Part shown: in pieces, positions 32,002 to 48,290 of the stretch
Numbering within the stretch: position 1 is the stretch's first letter
How the letters are laid out: each line of letters begins with the position of its first letter
Source: Hormiphora californensis
Taxonomy: Eukaryota > Ctenophora > Tentaculata > Cydippida > Pleurobrachiidae
Length of the DNA: 64,000 nucleotides
Assembly (NCBI GenBank): GCA_020137815.1
Contig: CM035353.1
Span: 2,744,982 to 2,808,981, forward strand
Reading direction: 5' to 3'
Program-made: the position numbers and the translations under genes
The notes under the pieces: model-generated
The model's database searches: none
Seen by the model: the letters and a program-made list of their open reading frames with translations, nothing else
Told to the model about the DNA's origin: nothing

Positions 32002-33291
32002 TTATGTTCGCTGGCTCTGTGTCAGCTGTATTCCCGGAGGGAGCTGCAGCGAAACGTTGGTTGGAGAAGTGGCTTGATGCATCCCGACTTCTCTCGCCAC
32101 TAGAGCCGGAAGGGATTCCGTTAGCCTCTGGAGGAGGCGCTGGAAAAAATCCTCGCCCATATCTGCTCCTCTAATCGTCTGTCCAGTTCCAGTTCCACTT
32201 GTTGGTGTAGGCCGATTCCAGCCGCTTGTATTTCTTGATCTCGACTGATTGGACTGGTTCATCGATTGCCCTGTTGGCACACGCTTCCTGCCGGTCACCG
32301 TTAGCCATCCATCCTCAGCATTATCGTCCTTCGATCTCCGGGTGTGCCTTAGATGTTGGAGCTTGCAGTCGACTTTGAGACACTGGTGTTTCAGCTCTGA
32401 GTCCCTGCATAACGGTTCATGGAAGCGCTTACAGGCACTCCCACGCTGGCAGCCATGCTTCCTAGCAGCCCCATGGTCACTATAGCGGTAACACAATTGG
32501 GGGTGCTTCTTGGAGCATGTTGATCCGTTAATCCTCTTTTTTCCGGATCGTCCGTGGCGACATCGCCGTTGGAGGTAGAAAGGACAAACCTCCTCGAGCT
32601 TTACCACCGGCTCCTTCTTAGTTACATTGCTGTCTTCTTTCTTCTCATTCTTTTTCTCCTCCTTCTTCGAGTTTCTCTTGTTCTCATCATCCTCATCATC
32701 GTCGCCTCCGCCAGTTTCGCCAGATTTTTCATCTTCCTCCACATCTGGGAAGCTGAACTTGCGTTGCAGCTGGGCTGTACTGGCTGCACTGAGGGGAGGG
32801 TTCTCTTCGTCTCCCTCTGTGAACGTCTCCAGTTCATTCTTCTTCATGCACTCCCAGCAAACCCACACAAATCCTCGTACCTTGCTGATGGGTTGGGAGG
32901 TGATCTGGTCACAGTCGTGTGACCCTCCCCAGCAGTATGCACACCGAAATAGGGGGGTATCTCCTCTCTTAATTGTGTAGCTGCTGTCGCAAGCTAAACA
33001 GTGCTGCGGGAGGTAACCTTCAATGGCCATGATCAGCCAATCTATCAGAGTCTCTCGGCTCTTGTACTTCGGTTGATTTGACTCATCAAGTGGCTTACCT
33101 CCAAGGAAGACTGCAGCCGTTTCTAGGGTGGGGGTATTGTACTTCTGGAGCTTCTTGAGGTTCGTATTGTGCTTCTTCGTCGGATCATACCCCTGGATCA
33201 ATCGCTTCACTTCATCACTGGCTTCTTCGTGCAACTTTCCCAGGATCGCCTTCAGGTCAGCACTGTCGTCTGTTTCCACAACATTTGGCAT
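32002..33291 (-). CDS. LINE 2 ORF1: zinc-binding protein
   Basis: 429 codons. A PHD-like cluster near residues 97-145 (CLACDSSYTIKRG, CAYCWGGSHDC, WVCWECM) is followed by an acidic/Lys-rich linker. Cys/His-rich motifs of CCCH type follow (CPFYLQRRCRHGR, CKRFHEPLCR). The domain plan is similar to LINE 1 ORF1 (PHD-like first, Zn motifs later), but the sequences are unrelated at this level. Confidence 0.8.
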   Translation of the reverse strand: MPNVVETDDSADLKAILGKLHEEASDEVKRLIQGYDPTKKHNTNLKKLQKYNTPTLETAAVFLGGKPLDESNQPKYKSRETLIDWLIMAIEGYLPQHCLACDSSYTIKRGDTPLFRCAYCWGGSHDCDQITSQPISKVRGFVWVCWECMKKNELETFTEGDEENPPLSAASTAQLQRKFSFPDVEEDEKSGETGGGDDDEDDENKRNSKKEEKKNEKKEDSNVTKKEPVVKLEEVCPFYLQRRCRHGRSGKKRINGSTCSKKHPQLCYRYSDHGAARKHGCQRGSACKRFHEPLCRDSELKHQCLKVDCKLQHLRHTRRSKDDNAEDGWLTVTGRKRVPTGQSMNQSNQSRSRNTSGWNRPTPTSGTGTGQTIRGADMGEDFFQRLLQRLTESLPALVAREVGMHQATSPTNVSLQLPPGIQLTQSQRT

Positions 33292-33469
33292 CGTATCGTT
33301 TTCTGCCCTTTGGGGCCGTTACTTCGACATGTTGCTCAAATTAATTTGTTTAAAGTAGTGTTGAAAAGTTTTATCACTCACGAAACACCCATATTTTAAC
33401 GCTGGCCGTCAGTGCAGAAACAGGAGGGCGCCGTTACGATCTGGGTGTTTGGAGGCCAAAAAAGTTGAT

Positions 33470-33660
33470 TCACTAAAATGGCTCTAACCGCCAAACCACT
33501 CAACCGTTTTGGTTGATTCAAAGTTTATCTGGTAGGGAATGTCAAGGCCTAACCCCAGCCCAAACCCCAGCCCTAACCCTAACCCTAACCCTACTTTAGC
33601 CCTAACCCTAAAAAACCGTTTGTCAGGCGTCAGCACTCCCAAAACACCCAGATTTTAACG
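33470..33660. repeat. dispersed repeat with telomere-like CCCTAA words, copy 2
   Basis: It contains CCCTAACCCTAACCCTAACC (33568 on) within the same flanking sequence as the copy at 27230-27410. It may be an interstitial telomere-like motif carried by a repeat, not a former chromosome end. Confidence 0.75.
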
Positions 33661-34257
33661 CTGGCCGAAACAGGAAAATTTCGGCGATTTTTTTAAAATT
33701 CCGGATAGGACGAACAAGCAAAAAAACTACGCGCGCGTGCGCGGCGTAATTTCTGGTTTTGCGCGTAACAAGGCACCCAGATTTTTTTAAACGCCGCGCA
33801 CTGTTCATTGGCATCATCATATCATTTCTGAGGAACTTTGTCCTTTTTTCAAGTTTCAAAAAAAGTTCAGAAAAAGTTTTTGCGGTTAATCATGAAAAGT
33901 CCAAGAATACGTGTTACATGAGCCGAGTGCAAATTTTAGAGGGTGGGACCTTCTCTCCACTGGTGTTTACCACACCAGGTGCCAGGTGGTGTTGGCCCAG
34001 AAATAGACAGAGCGATGAAGAAGACAGAGCGATGAAGAAGACATCCAGACACATCGAGGACAACTGACATGCACGGAGAAATGTACAGCGAGGCTTTGGC
34101 GGCTCTCAGAAGGAGGCTGAGAATTGAGATTCTGCTTACTTATCGCCACCTTGAGATCACTAAGAGGGTGTCAAACTTTCATCAACTACAACGTAAAACT
34201 ATTTATTGAGATATGTCCTCAGGATGTTGAGACCGCCCGTAGGGGCAGGCAGAAGTT

Positions 34258-35316
34258 ATGACGGAGAAACTTAATACCTCTGATGCAGATGCCGATCCAC
34301 TGGAATGCTGGGATTTGTCGATGATGGAAAAACTTCGTTGTGCAGTAGAGGACGTTTTTTATATCAAGAACGGGCTCAAACAACCAAGTGAACAACAGGT
34401 TGATGGAGTATGGTCCAAGTTATTGGATTCTAGTTTGTATGATGATCCTGAGCAGTATATTGAGGACGCACTGCCGAAAGACTCCGAAATGAAAAAGTAT
34501 AATGTTGATCGTTTCATGGCTTTCACCGAGAACCTCTCTCGTCATATTTTTCGGATAGTGAGAGAAATAGGACCAGTTATGAAGGAGAAACGTCTGTATG
34601 CAACTGCCCGAATGAAAGAACGCCTGGAACTAGTGGAGTGTAATCAGAAGCTCAAGGAGGTACAAGAAGAGCTTGGCACTTTTAAGGAAGAAATCGACAA
34701 ACATCGGGTAGCAAGGATTGAACTGCAAGAGAAGCTGATTGAAGCACAAAATACTTTGATTGAAGTACAAGGTCGGAAACTTAGTTCAGTGTCAGAGTCT
34801 GTTCAGAAGCATTTGCAGGGCTACTCCAAGGTGCTTGTACAGAATTGCTCTGCGGCTATTGCACCATCCCGCCTCCAAGCAGCATTGAAGAAAGCGACTG
34901 TACCCCATCCAAGTACAACCGCGGAAGAAGCAACTCTTGATCGCAAGTTGAATTTGGTTATATTTGGGCTGCCAGAAACTACGGCAAGGGCTACTGAGCA
35001 TGAAGTTCAGGATATCTTTGGAGAGCTCAATGAAAAACCAGTCATATCTTCTACAAAGCGTATTGGCGAAAAGACTGATAACCGACCGAGACCAGTAATT
35101 GTTACACTTGAAAGGAGGGAAACTTTGTTACAACTTCTAAGAAAAGCAAAACAGCTCCGAGATTCAGAGAAATTCTCCTCGGTGTTTCTCTCCCCCGACC
35201 TAACACCGGAGGAGCAGCGAGAGCGGAAAACTCTCGTTGATACAGTGAAAGGACTGAGGCGAGACAATCCGAATGGACGATACTGGGTTAGCAGGGGGGT
35301 AATTAAATGTGGCTGA
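34258..35316 (+). CDS. LINE-type ORF1 protein (coiled coil + RRM-like)
   Basis: 352 codons with an intact frame. The N-terminal part (residues 1-100) is charged. A long coiled coil follows at about 110-185 (LELVECNQKLKEVQEELGTF). Then comes an RRM-like core beginning LNLVIFGLPE, with RPRPVIVTLERRETLLQLLRKAK typical of L1/CR1-type ORF1, and a C-terminal domain ending NGRYWVSRGVIK. Such proteins trimerise and bind element RNA. No ORF2 follows: after 110 bp comes the 35430-38296 insertion and then an (AAT)n run at 38318-38341, which could be the element's 3' tail. It may therefore be an ORF1-only, non-autonomous LINE. Confidence 0.75.
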   Translation: MTEKLNTSDADADPLECWDLSMMEKLRCAVEDVFYIKNGLKQPSEQQVDGVWSKLLDSSLYDDPEQYIEDALPKDSEMKKYNVDRFMAFTENLSRHIFRIVREIGPVMKEKRLYATARMKERLELVECNQKLKEVQEELGTFKEEIDKHRVARIELQEKLIEAQNTLIEVQGRKLSSVSESVQKHLQGYSKVLVQNCSAAIAPSRLQAALKKATVPHPSTTAEEATLDRKLNLVIFGLPETTARATEHEVQDIFGELNEKPVISSTKRIGEKTDNRPRPVIVTLERRETLLQLLRKAKQLRDSEKFSSVFLSPDLTPEEQRERKTLVDTVKGLRRDNPNGRYWVSRGVIKCG

Positions 35317-35429
35317 CCTGCTACATGTAATTTGTACTCTAAAGAGACTTCAAAAGGAACCTTATGACTATCAATTTAGCCCACAAAAAGGGGCAGTATA
35401 TGTTGTATTTTATCCAATATATACATTTT

Positions 35430-38296
35430 CAAGGATAATGTTTTAATTATGCACTGAACTGCTGTAGACATCACCCACTCACTTCATACACACACAAACA
35501 CCCACACACATGACCAAGCCTGTACGACAGGTTATTGATCACCGGCTGTATTACAGCACGAGAGAGCCGTCACTAGTATCGTGCAGTGATCCGAAGATCA
35601 TGATAACAATTAATATGACGTGATCAACTGCTATAGCCCAACTGTTCATTCTGAGAATTCTGATACAAAGATATTATTTGCCGTACTGATATATGAGGTA
35701 ACTCCAACCCCCCAGTTTCATCTCCTTGTTTAACATGGGAGTTACCAAGGGAATCCACTGGGTTCGATTAATCTAGGCACATACCCACAGTACTATTCGA
35801 ATTGGCGTATCTTTATATCAGGAATCTCGGATAGCAACAATCCTTGTGTTTTATTGCTATCTGAACAGATTAGGCGTATAGACAGGGCTCTTATTATCAG
35901 CAGTGCTCACGTTTCAAGGATAATGTTTTAATTATGCACTGAACTGCTGTAGACATCACCCACTCACTTCATACACACACAAACACCCACACACATGACC
36001 AAGCCTGTACGACAGGTTATTGATCACCGGCTGTATTACAGCACGAGAGAGCCGTCACTAGTATCGTGCAGTGATCCGAAGATCATGATAACAATTAATA
36101 TGACGTGATCAACTGCTATAGCCCAACTGTTCATTCTGAGAATTCTGATACAAAGATATTATTTGCCGTACTGATATATGAGGTAACTCCAACCCCCCAG
36201 TTTCATCTCCTTGTTTAACATGGGAGTTACCAAGGGAATCCACTGGGTTCGATTAATCTAGGCACATACCCACAGTACTATTCGAATTGGCGTATCTTTA
36301 TATCAGGAATCTCGGATAGCAACAATCCTTGTGTTTTATTGCTATCTGAACAGATTAGGCGTATAGACAGGGCTCTTATTATCAGCAGTGCTCACGTTTC
36401 AAGGATAATGTTTTAATTATGCACTGAACTGCTGTAGACATCACCCACTCACTTCATACACACACAAACACCCACACACATGACCAAGTCTGTACGACAG
36501 GTTATTGATCACCGGCTGTATTACAGCACGAGAGAGCCGTCACTAGTATCGTGCAGTGATCCGAAGATCCGAAGATCATGATAACAATTAATATGACGTG
36601 ATCAACTGCTATAGCCCAACTGTTCATTCTGAGAATTCTGATACAAAGATATTATTTGCCGTACTGATATATGAGGTAACTCCAACCCCCCAGTTTCATC
36701 TCCTTGTTTAACATGGGAGTTACCAAGGGAATCCACTGGGTTCGATTAATCTAGGCACATACCCACAGTACTATTCGAATTGGCGTATCTTTATATCAGG
36801 AATCTCGGATAGCAACAATCCTTGTGTTTTATTGCTATCTGAACAGATTAGGCGTATAGACAGGGCTCTTATTATCAGCAGTGCTCACGTTTCAAGGATA
36901 ATGTTTTAATTATGCACTGAACTGCTGTAGACATCACCCACTCACTTCATACACACACAAACACCCACACACATGACCAAGCCTGTACGACAGTGCATAA
37001 TTAAAACATTATCCTTGAAACGTGAGCACTGCTGATAATAAGAGCCCTGTCTATACGCCTAATCTGTTCAGATAGCAATAAAACACAAGGATTGTTGCTA
37101 TCCGAGATTCCTGATATAAAGATACGCCAATTCGAATAGTACTGTGGGTATGTGCCTAGATTAATCGAACCCAGTGGATTCCCTTGGTAACTCCCATGTT
37201 AAACAAGGAGATGAAACTGGGGGGTTGGAGTTACCTCATATATCAGTACGGCAAATAATATCTTTGTATCAGAATTCTCAGAATGAACAGTTGGGCTATA
37301 GCAGTTGATCACGTCATATTAATTGTTATCATGATCTTCGGATCACTGCACGATACTAGTGACGGCTCTCTCGTGCTGTAATACAGCCGGTGATCAATAA
37401 CCTGTCGTACAGGCTTGGTCATGTGTGTGGGTGTTTGTGTGTGTATGAAGTGAGTGGGTGATGTCTACAGCAGTTCAGTGCATAATTAAAACATTATCCT
37501 TGAAACGTGAGCACTGCTGATAATAAGAGCCCTGTCTATACGCCTAATCTGTTCAGATAGCAATAAAACACAAGGATTGTTGCTATCCGAGATTCCTGAT
37601 ATAAAGATACGCCAATTCGAATAGTACTGTGGGTATGTGCCTAGATTAATCGAACCCAGTGGATTCCCTTGGTAACTCCCATGTTAAACAAGGAGATGAA
37701 ACTGGGGGGTTGGAGTTACCTCATATATCAGTACGGCAAATAATATCTTTGTATCAGAATTCTCAGAATGAACAGTTGGGCTATAGCAGTTGATCACGTC
37801 ATATTAATTGTTATCATGATCTTCGGATCACTGCACGATACTAGTGACGGCTCTCTCGTGCTGTAATACAGCCGGTGATCAATAACCTGTCGTACAGGCT
37901 TGGTCATGTGTGTGGGTGTTTGTGTGTGTATGAAGTGAGTGGGTGATGTCTACAGCAGTTCAGTGCATAATTAAAACATTATCCTTGAAACGTGAGCACT
38001 GCTGATAATAAGAGCCCTGTCTATACGCCTAATCTGTTCAGATAGCAATAAAACACAAGGATTGTTGCTATCCGAGATTCCTGATATAAAGATACGCCAA
38101 TTCGAATAGTACTGTGGGTATGTGCCTAGATTAATCGAACCCAGTGGATTCCCTTGGTAACTCCCATGTTAAACAAGGAGATGAAACTGGGGGGTTGGAG
38201 TTACCTCATATATCAGTACGGCAAATAATATCTTTGTATCAGAATTCTCAGAATGAACAGTTGGGCTATAGCAGTTGATCACGTCATATTAATTGT
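35430..38296. repeat. tandem and inverted array of a 485-bp unit with 12-bp target duplication
   Basis: Direct units start at 35430, 35915, 36400 and 36893; the third carries an 8-bp duplication (GATCCGAA). At 36994 the orientation flips, and inverse units start at 36994, 37479 and 37964, the last being cut at 38296. Copies are almost identical. The whole block is flanked by TATATACATTTT on both sides (35418-35429 and 38297-38308), as expected for one insertion event. No ORF was found. The unit contains a short inverted pair, GGTAACTCC / GGGAGTTACC. Confidence 0.93.
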
Positions 38297-38469
38297 TATA
38301 TACATTTTAGATTTAATAATAATAATAATAATAATAATAATGTCGCACGAAATACACCCCAGCAGGACTAGGAAGCATAGACTTAAATTAAATATCTAAA
38401 ACGTGTGTGAGTTTTTTTGTAATACATTTGTTGTCTATTTGAGTGAGTGATTTTAAGATTTATTTATTA

Positions 38470-38966
38470 CCAACCCCAACACCGGGGGCAAATGATCGAA
38501 CCCAATGTGAATGAGACTCATCGCGATTCTTGGAATGAGCGACCTGAGCTACTGGGATCGCTTGAAAAAACTGAACTTACACTCCATGCAGCGACGTCGG
38601 GAACGCTACTCTATCATCATGGTGTGGAAGATGGCGAACGGAAGTGCCCCCAACAACATTGGGCTGACATTCCACGATAACACAAGACTTGGAAGGAAAG
38701 CTGAGGTTCCAACATCCCCCACCACCACACAAGTGTCTGTCGCTACGAAGTACCATAACTCCTTTGCCTGCAGAGCGGCTCGACTTTGGAATACTCTACC
38801 AAGCAATGTGAATACGGCAGAAGACCTAGCCTCATTCAAAGTTCTCCTTGGTAAATGGCTGAAGAGATTCCCAGACCGTCCCCCGGTGACTGGATATTCT
38901 CGACAGAATAATAACTCAATTCTTGACTGGGCACGAATAGCTTCCAGGGAGGGGGAGGCTCTATGA
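38470..38966 (+). pseudogene. LINE ORF2 C-terminal fragment
   Basis: The plus-strand peptide LNLHSMQRRRERYSIIMVWK, then AARLWNTLPSNV and FPDRPPVTGYS, corresponds to the C-terminal region after the reverse transcriptase in LINE 2. The upstream part is missing, so this is a 5'-truncated copy. Confidence 0.8.
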
Positions 38967-39349
38967 GGAGCTGACACCTGTGCAGTATCTGCACAAAGAG
39001 GACTACAAGACTACTACAAGACTACAAGATTAACTCTTCATACGGTTACCCCCTTTCTCTCTTCGGCAGCTTCTCTTCGGCTGTTGGAAAGTGGTGCCAA
39101 TCGGTGTTGGGGTTCGTGGAAATTTTGCGGTTAGTTAGTGTAAAGTGTTGTACCACTTTGTATCTTCATTCTGTCATTTGTGACCGCTGTGACCATTGAC
39201 CAATCGTGATGTGCGTTTATTAAATCTGAGACCACGGTGTCAGATTGTTTTATCCGTTCCTTTAATTGTTAGTGAACCATAAAAAGTTCAAGAGCCCACC
39301 AGATCCAAAAGCGTACCATATCCTGAAAAGACCACTCCAAGAGAGCTCC

Positions 39350-40140
39350 CCATTCAAAAAAGTGTGTTGGGCACCTCAGGGGCATTGCTGATAGGCCATC
39401 AACCAGTTCATGGAAACTCCTTGTTGGATTATGCCCTGAGCCGGGGCACGGACTTCTAGTTGTAAAACCGAATGAGTTCAGAGAGGCTGAAGCGTTTGTT
39501 TATAATGTCAAATTAAATGTGGATGTCTCAAAACATGATTGGTCAAACTATTTTGAAGATTAAAGATTGAAGATAGAATTTTATTTGCCAATTGCAAAGG
39601 TGGTGGAAACACGGGACAAATGGAACAAAGCTAGTTAGGCCTGCAGAAGGAACATGACGTGGAACTGGCAATGAGAGGAACTGCCGTGACAGAAACCCTT
39701 CAGCTCAATCACGAACCACAGGTAAAAACCAAGCACCTGAATCAGGATCTTCGAGCGGGGGTGTCGAGCGGAGTCCAATTGTCCCAGTCTCAGAATCATA
39801 GGCACGGACCAGATCCTGCTTTTTTAGAGGCTGAGGGACTCAATAGCCGGGATAGTGAGAACAGAGATGAGGAACCGTCCCGACCGGCTCAACTACCGGC
39901 AGGAACAGGTTACACCTTCAGCCCTCATCAGCAGAGGGGGAGGTACTAACTCCAGCTAGATCCATAGTTACCAGTAGACTGTCTAAACTGTTGCTTCTCA
40001 ATGCCCGCACTCTTAATCCGTCAGCAGTAAGGCAAGGTACAAGCAGTAAGGCAAGGTACAAGCTGGAGAACATGAGTGATCCCAGATCTGTACCTCAGAT
40101 GTCATTGGCATGGCTGCAGCCATCACGGAAACTGATCAGG
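39350..40140 (+). pseudogene. degraded LINE fragments (ORF1 end / ORF2 start)
   Basis: Around 39985-40140 the peptide LLLNARTLNPSAV, then KARYKLENMSDP, matches the endonuclease start of LINE 2 ORF2 (LLLINGRSLNPSAA). It contains a 20-bp internal duplication (AAGCAGTAAGGCAAGGTAC) and is cut by the MITE at 40149. The preceding ORF (39659-39949) may be the matching ORF1 end. A further open stretch at 39360-39560 includes WKLLVGLCPEPGHGLLVVKP; its origin is unknown. Confidence 0.5.
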
Positions 40141-40148
40141 AACAGTCC

Positions 40149-40266
40149 CAGGAACCGACCGAATCAGGAAATACTAGTCCCTGATTGGCTGATAACCAGT
40201 CACCTGACCTAAATAACGAGTTCTGATTGGTTGTTATTATTGTTTACTTGTGTCGGTCGGTTCCTG
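40149..40266. mobile_element. hAT-type MITE, family A, copy 3
   Basis: 118 bp, starting CAGGAACCGACCGA and ending TCGGTCGGTTCCTG, flanked by the 8-bp duplication AACAGTCC (40141-40148 and 40267-40274). It lies 115 bp upstream of the NECAP start codon. Confidence 0.93.
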
Positions 40267-40380
40267 AACAGTCCTGAGTCAGGTCTCCTGACGGAGTTTC
40301 CAGATATTTTCAAATGTAATAGTGAAGCGATTTTTTGTTTTGATTCACTAACTATAACATGGAGCATGTCACACAGCAAA

Positions 40381-46277
<5,897 letters not shown>

Positions 46278-46381
46278 AACATCAAGTGAAATGATCAGAC
46301 GCGGCAACAATTGTTGGGATTTTTAGGCTTCCCAATTTTTTGAAAAAGAGAGAGTTTAGGAGATTGAAGTGTTTTGATTTT

Positions 46382-46605
46382 ATGGATAGTAAATGTTTTC
46401 GTGAAATGCCATAGAATTGTCGGGATAATGTGGGTAATCAGGAACCGACTGAATCAGGAAATACTGGTCCCTGATTGGCTGATAACCAGTCACGTGACCT
46501 AAATAACGAGTTCTGATTGGTTGTTTACTTGTTTCGGTCGGTTCCTGATGGATAGTAAATGTTTTCGTGAAATGTCATAGAATTGTCGAATATAATGCGG
46601 GTAAT
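46382..46605. mobile_element. hAT-type MITE, family A, copy 4, between 57-bp direct repeats
   Basis: The MITE (46439-46547) runs from CAGGAACCGACTGA to TCGGTCGGTTCCTG. Instead of an 8-bp duplication it is bordered exactly by two copies of a 57-58-bp sequence starting ATGGATAGTAAATG (46382-46438 and 46548-46605), which differ at a few positions. Confidence 0.9.
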
Positions 46606-48254
46606 TAATGAACTGCATTTTAGCTTTCTTTTAGTTTATCTTATCGTGTGTTTTAAAGTGATGCATTACAAACGCTATACGGATCATTTTACATGGCATT
46701 TAATTCCACGACACAATCGAGCTGTTACTTTGTCAATGGATCACCCGTAGCTTTGTGTACTGAACTGTTAATTTTTGGTCTTGGATATCCTGGAGATAAA
46801 AGGATCGCCCCATCCAGTTTCTGAACATTAAATTTGCGTATCTTGAACATACTGTGTACACTACTGTACATGGAAATTGTTGATTTCTTAAAAATTCTGT
46901 AAGACTAATAAGAGTGTAAATGTAATTATTTTGGCACATGTTATTAATATATATATGGCACACACATGCTGCGTGAAGGAAGTGTTATTGCCACAACCAT
47001 ACATGGGCGTGTGCTACATTATCACAGTATACGATGTTCATGTATAGTTCTATAGATAGTGCAAAGAGGAGACAATCTCTGGTAGACTTGTTCAGCTCAC
47101 TGTTCTCGAGAAAACTATGCTGATGATTTGTGATTTATAATAATACTTGCTCAAGTTCACAATTAAGTTCTACAATTCTTGAAATGAGAGATCAGACTTT
47201 TATTTTGTTGAACGAACCACGTGGTAATGGGCCTGGCAGGTTTGGGGAAATGGAGAGACTTTTGTCAGACACTACGGCCGGCGGTGTACCTGTCAGAGCA
47301 TTGGCCTGACCCTATTCTCATTTCTCTCAGAGCGTGCGAGAACTGTGGTCAGTGCTACTTGTAGTCCTAAACCAACCCAATACAAAACCTAACCCATTAC
47401 AAAACCTAACCCCCAATACAAAACCTAACCCCCAATCCAAATAATGGCCCTAACAGTGTTAGGGCCATTATTTGGATTGGGGGTTAGGTTTTGTATTGGG
47501 GGTTAGGTTTTGTAATGGGTTAGGTTTTGTATTGGGTTGGTTTAGGACTACAAGTAGGGTTGGTTTAGGACTACAAGTAGGGCCTAACACTTCTAAATTA
47601 GTATAGAGGTACACTGTGCACTGTTATATAGAGGTAGTACCTCAGGTACACTGTACCGTACAGCAAACTCTCGTTTCCGGTCTAACGGCCGAAATCTCGA
47701 GTTCGCTGAGAATGGCGGAATCTATGTCTAATGCTGTATGGCGGCGCCATACAGCATTTAATTCTCAACAGCGACAGTGCGCTCAGAGTCAGATGGGTCG
47801 CGGCGCCAGACATGGACAGGTCTAATGTAGATCTATGTAGACATAGTATAGAGTCCGCACTCCGCTCTGTTTAGACTTTTTACTTTAGATAAAGAGTCCG
47901 CCCTGTGTAGACTTTTAGACATAGAGTCCGCCTACCGTCCAGACGTAGTTTTCTCTCCTTTCGGACCCCGTAATCTGCTGCCAAGAACCAAATAACGATT
48001 TGCTAAGTTCACCGTAAAGTATAAACATTTCAAAGTTGAAGGCATAACATTATAACACTTTTAGTCATTACATACAGTGTATAATAATATATCATGTATA
48101 CACTTCTCTATTATACACTTCTAGTATACACTTCTCTAAATGTATCCTCCAAAAATTACAAAAATATACAGCTTAAAACTAATAAAACACTGTCAGTGTC
48201 AGCGAGTTACGTCTGCTGAGCCCCATCTCCAAATTGTCTAGTTCCTGCAGCGAG
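46606..48254. other. intergenic region between NECAP and INPP4 3' ends
   Basis: The genes converge here. There is no exon I can support. Contents: an AT-rich stretch, a copy of the dispersed motif GTCAGAGCATTGGCCTGAC (47292-47310), a 203-bp palindrome, and a segment (47740-47810) resembling inverted 27150-27230 (GCGACAGTGCGCTCAGA, GGTCGCGGCGCCAG). Confidence 0.6.
47355..47557. repeat. 203-bp palindrome rich in CCTAACCC
   Basis: CTACTTGTAGTCCTAAACCA and repeated AATACAAAACCTAACCC on the left are mirrored exactly on the right around CCCTAACAGTGTTAGGG. The last 24 bp (GGTTGGTTTAGGACTACAAG) is then repeated once in tandem up to 47580. Confidence 0.92.
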
Positions 48255-48290
48255 TTACGTCTGCTGAGCCCCATCTCCAAAAGTGCCCGG
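48208..48290. repeat. 41-bp duplication around the INPP4 stop codon
   Basis: GAGTTACGTCTGCTGAGCCC plus CATCTCCAAA occurs at 48211 and again at 48252, so the last codons and stop are copied once just downstream. Confidence 0.85.

Larger units (their letters stand above)
29207..33370 (-). mobile_element. LINE 2: CR1-like non-LTR retrotransposon, 3' end disrupted
   Basis: The 5' region (33291-33370), ORF1 and ORF2 are on the minus strand. The 5' leader shares TTAATTTGTTTAAAGTAGTG with LINE 1 although the proteins differ greatly. The 3' end is interrupted at about 29234; a likely remnant continues at 27642-27960. Confidence 0.8.

Noticed and set aside
33540-33620. True telomere end
   Set aside because: Only a few CCCTAA units occur, inside a dispersed repeat also found at 27230-27410.
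35430-38296. CRISPR-like or tRNA array
   Set aside because: Units are 485 bp with no short spacers, and no tRNA fold was seen; the genome is clearly eukaryotic.
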